IMG/VR virus record: IMGVR_UViG_3300035145_002495
Span: 1 to 26,254 of that record
Source: a virus
Length of the DNA: 26,254 bases
Strand: one strand, 5' to 3'
Shown here: piece by piece, positions 1 to 7,810 of the stretch
Position numbering within the stretch: the first letter of the stretch is position 1
Layout of the letters: every line of letters begins with the position of its first letter
Notes under the pieces: generated by a model
What the model was told of the DNA's origin: nothing
Databases searched by the model: none
What the model saw: the letters and a program-made list of their open reading frames with translations, nothing else
Position numbers and translations under genes: made by a program

Positions 1-1459
1 GCACTGCTAGATCACACGCCTTTTGCATTTCTGTAGGTCGTCTGAAGTTGCCCCAATTGATTGCACTCAGTGTACACAATGCAATCTCACCTTCAGGGTC
101 ATCAATTCTGTTCATGGGTTTTGTGGGTAAGTCGATCTCACAGCACAAATTACTCTGCTTGATAGGAGCCACACTTTCTACAAAGCTACTGTGGGTGTTG
201 GCATGATCCACATTCATCAAGTAAATGCGTCCAGTGTCCTTACGCTCCTGCACAAATGCACTGAAAAGATCAACTGCCTTGATGGCTTTTTTGCGAAGTC
301 TGGTGTTACGCTCTGCTGTTTCGTATAGCTCTTTGAAACGTTCCTGATCGTTGAAGAAAGCATCATATAGGCCAGGTACATCGTTTGGTGAAAACAGTGT
401 GATGTCGCCGCCACTTAACAGTCTCTCGTACATGAGTTTGTTAAACTGTACACCGTAATCCAGATGTCTCACACGATTATCTTCCGTTCCTTTGTTGTTC
501 TTAAGCACCAACATGTCTTCAACTTCCAGGTGCCAGATTGGATAATACAGGGTGGCCGCTCCGCCGCGTACACCACCCTGTGAACAACTCTTGACGGAGG
601 CTTGAAATAATTTAAAAAACGGTATCACGCCAGTGTGGGTAGCGTCGCCACTTCTAATAGCTGAACCAATTGCCCTGATACGTCCGGCATTTACGCCAAT
701 GCCAGCCTTCTGGCTGACATACTTTACAATTGCGCTGCTGGTCGCATTGATGCTGTCCAAGCTGTCGTCGCTTTCAATGAGCACACAACTACTAAACTGT
801 CGCTGTGGTGTTCGAACACCTGCCATAACAGGAGTGGGCAAGCTGATATCAAAGTTACTGATAGCATCGTAATAATCCTTCACATACTGCATGCGTGTTT
901 CAGCAGGGTAGTCGCTAAACAATGTTGCAGCTATCAATATGTATGCAATCTGTGGTGTTTCGTAAATTTCTCCAGTTGCCCTGTTCTGGCACAGATACTT
1001 GCCACGAAACTGTTCCATGGCCGCATACGTGAGATTGTTGTCACGATTATGGTCAATGAATGTGTCCATAGTGTTGATTTCGTCTTCGGTGTACAATTGC
1101 AGGATATCTGCATCGTAAAATCCACTCTGTACATTCCTTTTCACAATGTCCATGAGGGGATCAGGCGTAAAGTCACCATACACATTCTTTCGTAAATGAT
1201 AGTTTACAAGTCTTCCTGCAACATACTGATAGTTGGGGGTTTCTTCTGAGATGAGATCAGCGGCACTTTTAATCAGTGTTTCCTGGATATCGCTTGAGGT
1301 AATGCCATTATAGAATTGAATATGACTTTTGATTTCTACTTCTGATGCGCTTACACCTGTGATTCCTTCACATGCATGAAATACGACTTTGTGGAGTTTA
1401 TCAAGCTCTAGCGGTTCTTTGCGGCCGTCACGCTTGACGATGTGAATTTCTTTGGACAT
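1..1459 (-). CDS. nrdA: Ribonucleoside-diphosphate reductase class Ia, large (alpha) subunit, C-terminus cut by window edge
   Basis: This enzyme reduces ribonucleotides to deoxyribonucleotides for phage DNA synthesis, working with an NrdB radical subunit that must lie outside the window. About 486 codons are open to the left edge, roughly two thirds of the usual 750-770 residues. The N-terminus is an ATP-cone (TKRDG-like VKRDGRKEP, then HIQFYNGI). It is followed by near-E. coli-like blocks: FSSCVLIE with the first redox cysteine, SCSQGGVRGGAATLYYP, ITLFSPNDVPGLYDAFF and SNLCCEIDLPTKP with the N-x-C-x-E radical site, then GEIALCTLSAIN. I start at the ATG at 1459, which has AGGA seven bases ahead. 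An in-frame ATG at 1483 would add eight residues but lacks such a site. A sigma70-like promoter lies just upstream. The missing C-terminal third, with the swinging-arm cysteines, cannot be judged. Confidence 0.97.
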   Translation of the reverse strand, partial: MSKEIHIVKRDGRKEPLELDKLHKVVFHACEGITGVSASEVEIKSHIQFYNGITSSDIQETLIKSAADLISEETPNYQYVAGRLVNYHLRKNVYGDFTPDPLMDIVKRNVQSGFYDADILQLYTEDEINTMDTFIDHNRDNNLTYAAMEQFRGKYLCQNRATGEIYETPQIAYILIAATLFSDYPAETRMQYVKDYYDAISNFDISLPTPVMAGVRTPQRQFSSCVLIESDDSLDSINATSSAIVKYVSQKAGIGVNAGRIRAIGSAIRSGDATHTGVIPFFKLFQASVKSCSQGGVRGGAATLYYPIWHLEVEDMLVLKNNKGTEDNRVRHLDYGVQFNKLMYERLLSGGDITLFSPNDVPGLYDAFFNDQERFKELYETAERNTRLRKKAIKAVDLFSAFVQERKDTGRIYLMNVDHANTHSSFVESVAPIKQSNLCCEIDLPTKPMNRIDDPEGEIALCTLSAINWGNFRRPTEMQKACDLAV

Positions 1460-1499
1460 ACTTTTTCCTGTGCCTGTGTTCATGTGTCACCTGATAATT

Positions 1500-1528
1500 A
1501 GTATACTACCACTTACTTATCAAGTCAA
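1500..1528 (-). promoter_or_regulatory. Sigma70-type promoter of nrdA
   Basis: On the minus strand TTGACT (1528-1523) and TATACT (1505-1500) are separated by 17 bases. That predicts a start near 1493 and a leader of about 34 bases before the ATG at 1459. The -10 box sits inside the perfect palindrome TAGTATACTA (1499-1508), which could serve as an operator. The -35 box overlaps the last codons of the upstream small gene. Host-polymerase recognition and early timing are inferred from the boxes. Confidence 0.6.
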
Positions 1529-1959
1529 CCATAGAGTTTATCTGTTGCTATAATATGACTATCATAGCGGGTACTGTTTTCTTTCAAATATTCTTCTGTA
1601 ACAATTTGCCCTGGTACAAAATTACACACGTTATTGTTATATACTAAGACTAGGCCTTGTTCGCCATTAATATGACTACTTATCGCATCCAACCTTACCT
1701 TGTCAGTTTTAATGAAGTTGAAATAATGCAGGGTGGCTGTTATTACCAGTGTGATCCCGCTCTGGCAAAACAACCCTTCTTCAACTATTTCAAATACGGA
1801 TGGCCAACTGTCTGGAGTATAAAAGTCCAAGTACCGGCTTTCAAACTCCATGTTTTCAAATGCAGTAACAACTTGTTGGGGGTTCTGTATATGTGTATTC
1901 TGTCTAAACTCTCTCCAAACGGTCAGTCGTTCAGAACCGTTCTGTGTGTTAGTAAACAT
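1525..1959 (-). CDS. Conserved T4-like phage protein of unknown function, 144 aa
   Basis: I do not recognise a domain with a known activity. The protein opens with NGSERLTVWREFR and holds RYLDFYTPDSWPS followed by EGLFCQSGITLVITATLHYF, blocks that resemble a small conserved protein found among structural genes of marine T4-like phages (from memory, not searched). There is no signal peptide or clear membrane span. It starts with ATG at 1959, only seven bases after the stop of the large tail protein, so it is probably co-transcribed with it. Its end overlaps the -35 box of the nrdA promoter. The position suggests a virion or assembly role, but this is inference. Confidence 0.8.
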   Translation of the reverse strand: MFTNTQNGSERLTVWREFRQNTHIQNPQQVVTAFENMEFESRYLDFYTPDSWPSVFEIVEEGLFCQSGITLVITATLHYFNFIKTDKVRLDAISSHINGEQGLVLVYNNNVCNFVPGQIVTEEYLKENSTRYDSHIIATDKLYG

Positions 1960-1966
1960 ACGATTC

Positions 1967-4900
1967 CTAGTCTGTGCTTGACCAGCGTTTGAACAAGTAT
2001 TTTAATTTTAGATTAGAGTCAATAGTATGAGCTACATAATCTCCCGGTGCAGGATTTGAAGGATCTCTGTACTGTCTCAGCATGCTGAACACTACACGCC
2101 CATTTACAATCTCTGCCTGGAATTGTGGTTCCACAACCACCTGCTGGCTTGGTACTTCCCAATGACTGTTGAAATTATCACTGAAAACAACCGCGTTTGC
2201 CGCATCAGTAAAATCTGGTCTGGCTGTGACGGTTATTATACCACTACGCATGTACTTGCTGGTGCCGCCCACTGGGGATTCGCTCATGGAATAGTCTATC
2301 ACAAACGTATTGTATTTGGTTGCATCCACCCCGAAAATTTCCTCATCATAGCTATCGCTCTGCAATATGATGGTGCTTTCCAAACTGGTGAATGTTAATA
2401 TTTTTTCACCAACACTTGCACCCTCTCTGGTTTGGATTTCCAGATTGTTTTTGAGGTTAACCAGTCCACGTGTACCGTCCTGGTCATCTTCGGCGCGATC
2501 ATAAGGTGACTCACTGTACGCACTGTTAACTATAAAGTTAAAGTTTTCTGCTTCCAGCCTATCACAAAATGTGATTTCACCAAACGTGTCATCAATGTTC
2601 AAACTGTATTGTTTGAAGTGGTTAGGGCTGGGTGAGCTGTACAAATCGCCGCCTGTAAATACGTTTGTAAACAAGTTAATGTCGCGATTGTTTACTATGT
2701 CGTTCATCCAGGTTTCTAACTTAGCCTTAACTGAATTGCTCTTGGTATCATAAAATCCAGGAGTCAATCCCAACGCACTCACCGTTCCCACAGCGTCATC
2801 AAAGATTGCAAATTCTAAACCACCCACACTAATACTAGTATATGATGGCTTTTGAGTCAGGAATAATGTGTCCAGAGCATTGTCTGGTTTAGGCAACCAA
2901 TCTAACACTGGGAAAATTTGTACTGGACCATTTGGATTAACTTTGGGTATGTCCACTAATTCCTTATTAACAGTTGTCATTGCCTGCTTAACTGTGGTGT
3001 TAGCACTGAGATCGATGCCCAACACAGGTATGACTTCATACCCAGGGAATGATGTTGCAAGTGATGCTCTGTATCTGCCACCCAGTCCCAGTGCAATCTT
3101 GTCGTTAGTATTAATGGGATTGTTCACTACAAAAAAGGTGTTTGCAGTGTGTGCAGTGAGGCCAGTGTCAATATCATAAAGGTTACCAATAATCAAACCG
3201 TCACCACCACTGATGTCTTCTACCGACTCAATTTGTGTTATTTCTGTTTCTTTGAGTCCGTGATTAACGCTTCTGATCTGGTAGCAATTACTGATGTTGG
3301 CCAGATCTGGACCATGGTTCACAAAATAAACATTTGCAATGTTAGCAGTGAATGTTGTTGCACCTGATACGTTAGTATCAGCATTAACTGTGATGGTGTT
3401 TGATGTGGTTCTTAACACTTTGAATACTGCACCATGTAGTTCACATGACGCAGGATCACCGTCAGCATCCACAATACGCACGTAGTGATTTTCAGCAATA
3501 CCATCTGACTCGTTGCCAGTAAAGGTAATAATGGTGCCTTCTGTAGGTGCGTTGGGATCATTTGTAAACACTCCCTGAGACAAGTTTGCTCTTGCTGGAC
3601 GGGTGATCTCATAATCATGTGTACCAATCTCCACAGTGAGATCAGAAGTTACGCTGTCGTTGAACACGGATGTGATATCGTAAACTTTATTGTGTAAGTA
3701 GCGTGTGGGCAGATCAGCTTTGATTAACACACGGTTATACTTGTAGACATCGTTATTGATAATTGGAGAAAAGACGTCATCACCCGCACTGACTGTGATG
3801 GTGTAATACAGGTTATCCAGTGTACTCAGTGCGTTGTCCTTGTCAAAAACACTAGTGGGAATATCGTCATCCAAACGAGCGATCAGGAAATCACCTAATG
3901 TCATGTCATTGGTGTCTGCAATGGCTTCACCGTCTGCAACACTCACAATGTGCTTTTGCTGTAGACCAATATAACCTAATCCAGTTGTATCGCTTACGCG
4001 AATGTTTTCTCTGGGAATATGACGGTAAGGCTTGATGTTATACTGACTGTAAAAACTTTCCACAGGACAGTTAGGTGCAACCAATCCAGTCGCCTCTATA
4101 CCTTCAATTGCTTGAATTACATTGGCATTGCCATAATAGCACACTGTGACACGATCTGTGGACTCTGGTCTGGTTCTCAAAGTCAAATAATGTGTTCCAT
4201 GACTGCTGGTATTACTACCGTCAATTGTATAGTCGTATGCCGCTGTGGGCATTTCCAGTACACTGCTGTTTGCTTCGGGTATCAACTTTATACCATTCTT
4301 CCTGACAACAACATCTGTGCTCACAAAGCTGCCGCGGCTCAGTTGAGTGGTGGCGCCTTGTCTGGTGGTGTCTTCTGTGGGCAGATTGAGCTTGGAAAAG
4401 TTTACAGCATTCTGCGGAATAAATTCAATTGTGTCACCACTAATAGCAGTAACAGGAGAGCCTTCACTTAGTTTAACTGTAAACGTACCAGCGATTTGAT
4501 TGGTTGACAGGCCCACTACCATGCTCTGAGTGTCTGAACCAGGAAACTTAACATGGTCGCCTATTCTGACATTACCTGAAGGATCAAGACCGGTCGTGCC
4601 TACCAGCTCTACATTGGTGCTACCCAGTGTCAAGTTGTTATTCAGTTGGTGAGACGAAGTGGCGGATCTGCTTACTGAAAATACGGGATAATCACTGCTG
4701 GTGTACGCACAGTCAGGCCTAGCTGTGCTACTCATGATGCTTCTGGCATCTGTGGGTTGCCAGCCCTTCTGTACGGTGGTGCCGTTAAACTCACCACGTG
4801 TGAACATCACAAAAGGTACCTGGAAGGCCAAGATTTGATTGTTTGCTACACTTACTGTGTAGTCTCTAGCACCTACAGTGTTTTCAAAATAACTTACTGC

Positions 4901-5068
4901 GTTATATGGTGCACTTTGCGGGTCGTCTGGGTCGCCACCAACATATAGCTGACGACTGTCTGTCGCCAGACCTATTTCACCAGGACGCAACGGTTGGGGT
5001 AGGTCCTGCTTTAGTCCACGCCTATGTTGGATACGTGATACTATGATATTGTTATTATCTTCTGCCAC
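1967..5068 (-). CDS. Large virion appendage protein (tail fibre or baseplate-associated), 1033 aa
   Basis: Residues of about 10-45 form a short module, HRRGLKQDLPQPLRPGEIGL followed by a TDSRQLYVG stretch. This is the N-terminal domain found in tail fibre and hyaluronidase-like tail proteins of many phages (the Mtd-N type). The rest is rich in Thr, Val, Asn and Asp in beta-like stretches without obvious collagen or chaperone repeats, as expected for a trimeric fibre or baseplate protein. No catalytic motif is evident. The start is a GTG at 5068, chosen because GGAG lies eight bases upstream and no better ATG fits before the conserved module. A late-type promoter box lies at 5095-5102. Whether it binds the host receptor or is a wedge protein cannot be decided here. 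Confidence 0.85.
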   Translation of the reverse strand: MAEDNNNIIVSRIQHRRGLKQDLPQPLRPGEIGLATDSRQLYVGGDPDDPQSAPYNAVSYFENTVGARDYTVSVANNQILAFQVPFVMFTRGEFNGTTVQKGWQPTDARSIMSSTARPDCAYTSSDYPVFSVSRSATSSHQLNNNLTLGSTNVELVGTTGLDPSGNVRIGDHVKFPGSDTQSMVVGLSTNQIAGTFTVKLSEGSPVTAISGDTIEFIPQNAVNFSKLNLPTEDTTRQGATTQLSRGSFVSTDVVVRKNGIKLIPEANSSVLEMPTAAYDYTIDGSNTSSHGTHYLTLRTRPESTDRVTVCYYGNANVIQAIEGIEATGLVAPNCPVESFYSQYNIKPYRHIPRENIRVSDTTGLGYIGLQQKHIVSVADGEAIADTNDMTLGDFLIARLDDDIPTSVFDKDNALSTLDNLYYTITVSAGDDVFSPIINNDVYKYNRVLIKADLPTRYLHNKVYDITSVFNDSVTSDLTVEIGTHDYEITRPARANLSQGVFTNDPNAPTEGTIITFTGNESDGIAENHYVRIVDADGDPASCELHGAVFKVLRTTSNTITVNADTNVSGATTFTANIANVYFVNHGPDLANISNCYQIRSVNHGLKETEITQIESVEDISGGDGLIIGNLYDIDTGLTAHTANTFFVVNNPINTNDKIALGLGGRYRASLATSFPGYEVIPVLGIDLSANTTVKQAMTTVNKELVDIPKVNPNGPVQIFPVLDWLPKPDNALDTLFLTQKPSYTSISVGGLEFAIFDDAVGTVSALGLTPGFYDTKSNSVKAKLETWMNDIVNNRDINLFTNVFTGGDLYSSPSPNHFKQYSLNIDDTFGEITFCDRLEAENFNFIVNSAYSESPYDRAEDDQDGTRGLVNLKNNLEIQTREGASVGEKILTFTSLESTIILQSDSYDEEIFGVDATKYNTFVIDYSMSESPVGGTSKYMRSGIITVTARPDFTDAANAVVFSDNFNSHWEVPSQQVVVEPQFQAEIVNGRVVFSMLRQYRDPSNPAPGDYVAHTIDSNLKLKYLFKRWSSTD

Positions 5069-5094
5069 TGTTATGTCTCCAAATTACATAACAG

Positions 5095-5102
5095 TATTTA
5101 TC
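5095..5102 (-). promoter_or_regulatory. T4-late-like promoter box GATAAATA of the tail protein gene
   Basis: The minus strand reads CAGATAAATACTGTTATG, one base from consensus with the T4 late box TATAAATA and nearly identical over 18 bases to the copy at 10036-10045. If the box is the -10 element, transcription starts near 5089 on the A of an ATG that is followed directly by TAA, a two-codon start-stop. The real gene begins 21 bases later at GTG 5068. Confidence 0.65.
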
Positions 5103-5106
5103 TGAT

Positions 5107-5775
5107 TTAGCCAGAGTAGAACTGAGTTACTCGCTCTCCCCAGAGGTTTGCGTAATGGTCAAACTCGTCGCCCTCTATGACAAAATCTGCATACTTGCCC
5201 TCACGGTCCACCATGAGAATAGCAACTTGTTTGATGTCGCTATCAAACATTTCGTTGTGGGCCAGTGCATACGCACAGCCCTGTAGGAAATAGTTTTCGA
5301 TCCATTCACGCTTTTTGATCTTTTTAGCAGTCTTGAAGTCGATAATGCTGGGCACACCGTTAAACATACCCACAGCGTCACTGGTTCCTGCGTACAAGCC
5401 CTCTGCGATAAGGCCCACTTCAACTCCCCACATTTCTTCCACCTGGCTGAGGCCTTGATCTATCATAATCTCCACAGCATTACGAGCCATGTGTTGAATA
5501 AGATTATTGCCCTTAACCACATAGTCTTCGCCCAGTGCATACTTTTCCAGACTGTCGTGCACTTTGGTGCCCCAGTTTGCACTCTCTGTGCTGATACGTT
5601 GTGCTTCTGCTTCGCCTACACGTTTGCGCCAGGCAATCAGGTGGGTTTTGTCCGAAGTTTTGTCCAGTATTGTGGTCACACTGGGCACTGGGTCACCAGT
5701 ACCATCAGTATAATTGCGTTTGCCGTCTACTTGGACACGTTTTAGATTAGGGTAATTGTATTTGTTTACTATCAT
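5107..5775 (-). CDS. PD-(D/E)XK nuclease of the RecB/Cas4-like type, 222 aa
   Basis: Motifs appear in the family order. A GT-K-V-H block contains H73, GTSDAVG contains D133, IIDFKT contains D146 and K148 (the D-x-K core), and Q165 and Y169 form the QxxxY motif. A PSVTTIL stretch near residue 31 is typical of these phage exonuclease-like proteins. The likely role is DNA cleavage or end processing in recombination, replication or host DNA breakdown. Four-cysteine iron-sulfur ligands as in Cas4 are not present. The start is the ATG at 5775, with no Shine-Dalgarno sequence. The predicted transcription start of its own sigma70-type promoter coincides with that ATG. It sits oddly between structural genes, but its own promoter would allow earlier expression. 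The fold is well supported, the substrate unknown. Confidence 0.88.
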   Translation of the reverse strand: MIVNKYNYPNLKRVQVDGKRNYTDGTGDPVPSVTTILDKTSDKTHLIAWRKRVGEAEAQRISTESANWGTKVHDSLEKYALGEDYVVKGNNLIQHMARNAVEIMIDQGLSQVEEMWGVEVGLIAEGLYAGTSDAVGMFNGVPSIIDFKTAKKIKKREWIENYFLQGCAYALAHNEMFDSDIKQVAILMVDREGKYADFVIEGDEFDHYANLWGERVTQFYSG

Positions 5776-5781
5776 ATATAC

Positions 5782-5810
5782 ATTGTATACAATTATATTT
5801 ACTTTGTCAA
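5782..5810 (-). promoter_or_regulatory. Sigma70-type promoter of the RecB-like nuclease gene
   Basis: On the minus strand a perfect TTGACA (5810-5805) and TACAAT (5787-5782) are spaced by exactly 17 bases. The -10 box lies within the 12-base palindrome ATTGTATACAAT (5782-5793). The start site expected from this geometry is base 5775, the A of the ATG, so the message would be leaderless. The -35 box lies inside the 3' end of the preceding SGNH gene. Confidence 0.65.
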
Positions 5811-6479
5811 GAACTTTTCTGTGATAACTTTGCTGAGCCTTTGGCTAAAGTCAGCATGTTGCTCTCTGCTATAATGTTTATCGTACTCTGTATACCAGGG
5901 GGTTATTTCCAGATTGAACAAGGCTAAGTCTAGTTGGAATAAGTGGCCTATCCATGGCTGGCTAAGAATATGTTGCCAGTCAAGAAAATCATGACCAGAA
6001 ATATCATCATCACTCCATTCCAGAGGTTTCACCATCACATGTAATACATTCTGGGTTTTTTGTCGCACTACTGCATCTGTGCCTATAATTAGCATTGACT
6101 GATCAAACTGAATATTATCACGGGCAGACATGTGCTCCACAACAAAGTTTTTTATGTGTAACAAGTTCTTATCATCAGTTGAAGGGCAAAACTGTATATT
6201 ACCATCGTCGGTGAGTATCATGTTTCTGTAGAATCCATCGCTCCACATAATAACAACCACATCGTCACTGGCTATGTTATGTACATTATTGGTGACATCG
6301 TATGCAATGGCCTTGTTAGAATGGCCACCCACAGCCAAATTACTAACTCTCATGTCTAAAATATCCGCCGTGATTTTGGGCCACGCACTATCAGACGGTA
6401 TAACATCACTTGCCTGTACATGTTTTTCTAGTCCAACGCCTTGTGTGAAACTATCACCAAACGCAAATAGTGTGGCCAT
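5799..6479 (-). CDS. SGNH/GDSL-fold hydrolase-like protein, copy 1, 226 aa
   Basis: The N-terminus reads ATLFAFGDSFTQG, with the nucleophile-type serine at residue 10 in a G-D-S-F block. A block II-like NLAVGG follows near residue 49. The C-terminal region carries D-K-H-Y-S-R-E-Q-H, giving a D-x-H and a further His as in block V. A canonical GxND block III is not visible, the equivalent stretch being VVVIMWSDG. The family contains esterases and carbohydrate deacetylases, so glycan trimming at the virion or cell surface is possible. I choose the ATG at 6479 over a TTG one codon earlier, because it overlaps the preceding stop as TGATG, a coupling arrangement. It is a diverged tandem copy of the next gene. 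Confidence 0.8.
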   Translation of the reverse strand: MATLFAFGDSFTQGVGLEKHVQASDVIPSDSAWPKITADILDMRVSNLAVGGHSNKAIAYDVTNNVHNIASDDVVVIMWSDGFYRNMILTDDGNIQFCPSTDDKNLLHIKNFVVEHMSARDNIQFDQSMLIIGTDAVVRQKTQNVLHVMVKPLEWSDDDISGHDFLDWQHILSQPWIGHLFQLDLALFNLEITPWYTEYDKHYSREQHADFSQRLSKVITEKFLTK

Positions 6480-7153
6480 CAATTACGTCTCAATAATTTG
6501 TAAGTTCTTTCAGCAAACGCTGTATGTTGCTCTCTGCTGTAATGTCCGTCGTCCAAGGGAGTGTATATGGGACTGATCCTGCTGTCAAACAATTGTAATG
6601 GTGACCATATTCTCAATGATTTCAAACTATTCATGGTTATCTTGCCCAAGTACTGATCCACATGATTATCTGCGTGTGGCATACTGTTTACTGTAACATG
6701 CATCACGTGCTGTGTCTGTTCACGCAACAAATAATCAGCAAACTTCATACACATTTTGGTTTGTAACATTTGCTCTTTTTTACCAGTCTGGTATGCATAA
6801 TACTGGTGTGCTATGGATTCGTATGGTTCTTCACCACAATCCAAACACCAAGAACCAATACGCCATATGTCACCATTGTCCTGAACGACACATGTACGCA
6901 TAGTACTGTATGGCCACATCACTATCACAATATCATCAGACTGTATCTGGCTTGCATTTTCGCTCACAGTGTGAGCCAGTTCCTTGGGTCCTGCACCAGG
7001 CTTGGAAAGATTTACGCACTCCATCTCTAACATATCAGATAACAATGCTGGCCATGCATACTTGCATGGATTCAGATTTGCTACATCAATATGATTATTG
7101 CACAGGGAAGTGCCGTGGGTGAAACTGTCACCAAAAGTGAACAGTTTTTTCAT
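6479..7153 (-). CDS. SGNH/GDSL-fold hydrolase-like protein, copy 2, 224 aa
   Basis: This gene is a paralogue of the one at 5799-6479. It has the same KLFTFGDSFTHG opening with Ser10, the NLSKPGAG block, a VIVMWP core strand and the same C-terminal D-G-H-Y-S-R-E-Q-H block followed by an amphipathic helix. The central parts differ strongly, so the copies probably act on different substrates or one is structural. The block III Asn is not evident here either. The stop overlaps the ATG of copy 1. Upstream is a small conserved protein ending seven bases earlier. Hydrolase fold is likely, activity unproven. Confidence 0.8.
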   Translation of the reverse strand: MKKLFTFGDSFTHGTSLCNNHIDVANLNPCKYAWPALLSDMLEMECVNLSKPGAGPKELAHTVSENASQIQSDDIVIVMWPYSTMRTCVVQDNGDIWRIGSWCLDCGEEPYESIAHQYYAYQTGKKEQMLQTKMCMKFADYLLREQTQHVMHVTVNSMPHADNHVDQYLGKITMNSLKSLRIWSPLQLFDSRISPIYTPLDDGHYSREQHTAFAERTYKLLRRN

Positions 7154-7159
7154 GGGTTA

Positions 7160-7480
7160 TTACCAGGAAATATTCCAGGTGATAGTGTCCTGCGTCAAAG
7201 CATTTTCTCTGACTTTAACACTATATCCCAGATTAGTGAAATATTGTGTGACGTAATCCACCTGATCTACCAAAGAAGGATCACTGGTGACGCCATAGTA
7301 TGCTTTGTAATATGCATTACTACTGGTCATTGTGGTGCCACTGGATATATTGGCATATAGTACACCGCTGCTGATGTTTGCCAACACGGCGGCTTCGATA
7401 GCTCTGACTTCTCCGTGTATAGCTGAATTATTGCGTGTGTCTTTTCTGGCCTGTGTTGCGTTTACAAAAATGTTAGCCAT
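7160..7480 (-). CDS. Conserved phage protein of unknown function, 106 aa
   Basis: The protein begins MANIFVNATQARKDTRNNSA, continues with an alanine-rich helix EVRAIEAAVLANI, and ends in a beta-like stretch containing VDYVTQYFTNLGY and ITWNISW. I recognise it only as a type of small protein seen in structural clusters of marine T4-like phages. It has no enzyme motif, signal peptide or membrane span. The ATG at 7480 overlaps the stop of the upstream gene as TAATG, so translation is coupled. A virion or assembly role is inferred from position. Confidence 0.75.
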   Translation of the reverse strand: MANIFVNATQARKDTRNNSAIHGEVRAIEAAVLANISSGVLYANISSGTTMTSSNAYYKAYYGVTSDPSLVDQVDYVTQYFTNLGYSVKVRENALTQDTITWNISW

Positions 7481-7809
7481 TATAAATCTGCCTTGATATC
7501 CTGCATTGCTTGGTCGCCTGCCATATCTCCTACATCAGGTGGCATGGTCATGTTAACATCGTCTGGCATGTTGCCTACATTGATGTATTCCTCGTCGTAT
7601 CCGTTTGCATAGCCACTCTGTTCAATAGCCTGAAACAGCATGTCATCACTAGCGACATCAAAACCGTAATGCTTGCTGAGCAGGCTTTTGAACTTTTCTG
7701 TTTTAACTTTACCAATATCCTTGGCGCTGATCATGGTGAGGAGATCCTGAACTGCCAGTACAAGATCATCCACATATGATTCTGCTAAAACGATCTGGCG
7801 TATTAACAT
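7480..7809 (-). CDS. Conserved phage protein with putative prohead protease site, 109 aa
   Basis: The function is unknown. The N-terminus contains IVLAES with L8-A-E10 before Ser11, which matches the T4-type prohead protease signature. The middle is helical (AVQDLLTMISAKDIGKVKTE) and the C-terminus is acidic and Met/Asp rich. The gene starts with ATG at 7809, one base after the stop of the 429-residue gene, and overlaps the next start. The arrangement suggests a small protein made together with the 429-residue protein, possibly a head-internal component. Confidence 0.75.
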   Translation of the reverse strand: MLIRQIVLAESYVDDLVLAVQDLLTMISAKDIGKVKTEKFKSLLSKHYGFDVASDDMLFQAIEQSGYANGYDEEYINVGNMPDDVNMTMPPDVGDMAGDQAMQDIKADL

Positions 7810-7810
7810 T

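Noticed and set aside
4019-4471. A 150-codon plus-strand open frame inside the tail protein gene.
   Set aside because: It lies wholly opposite a gene with clear domain and promoter support, and its product has an unlikely composition with many Cys residues.
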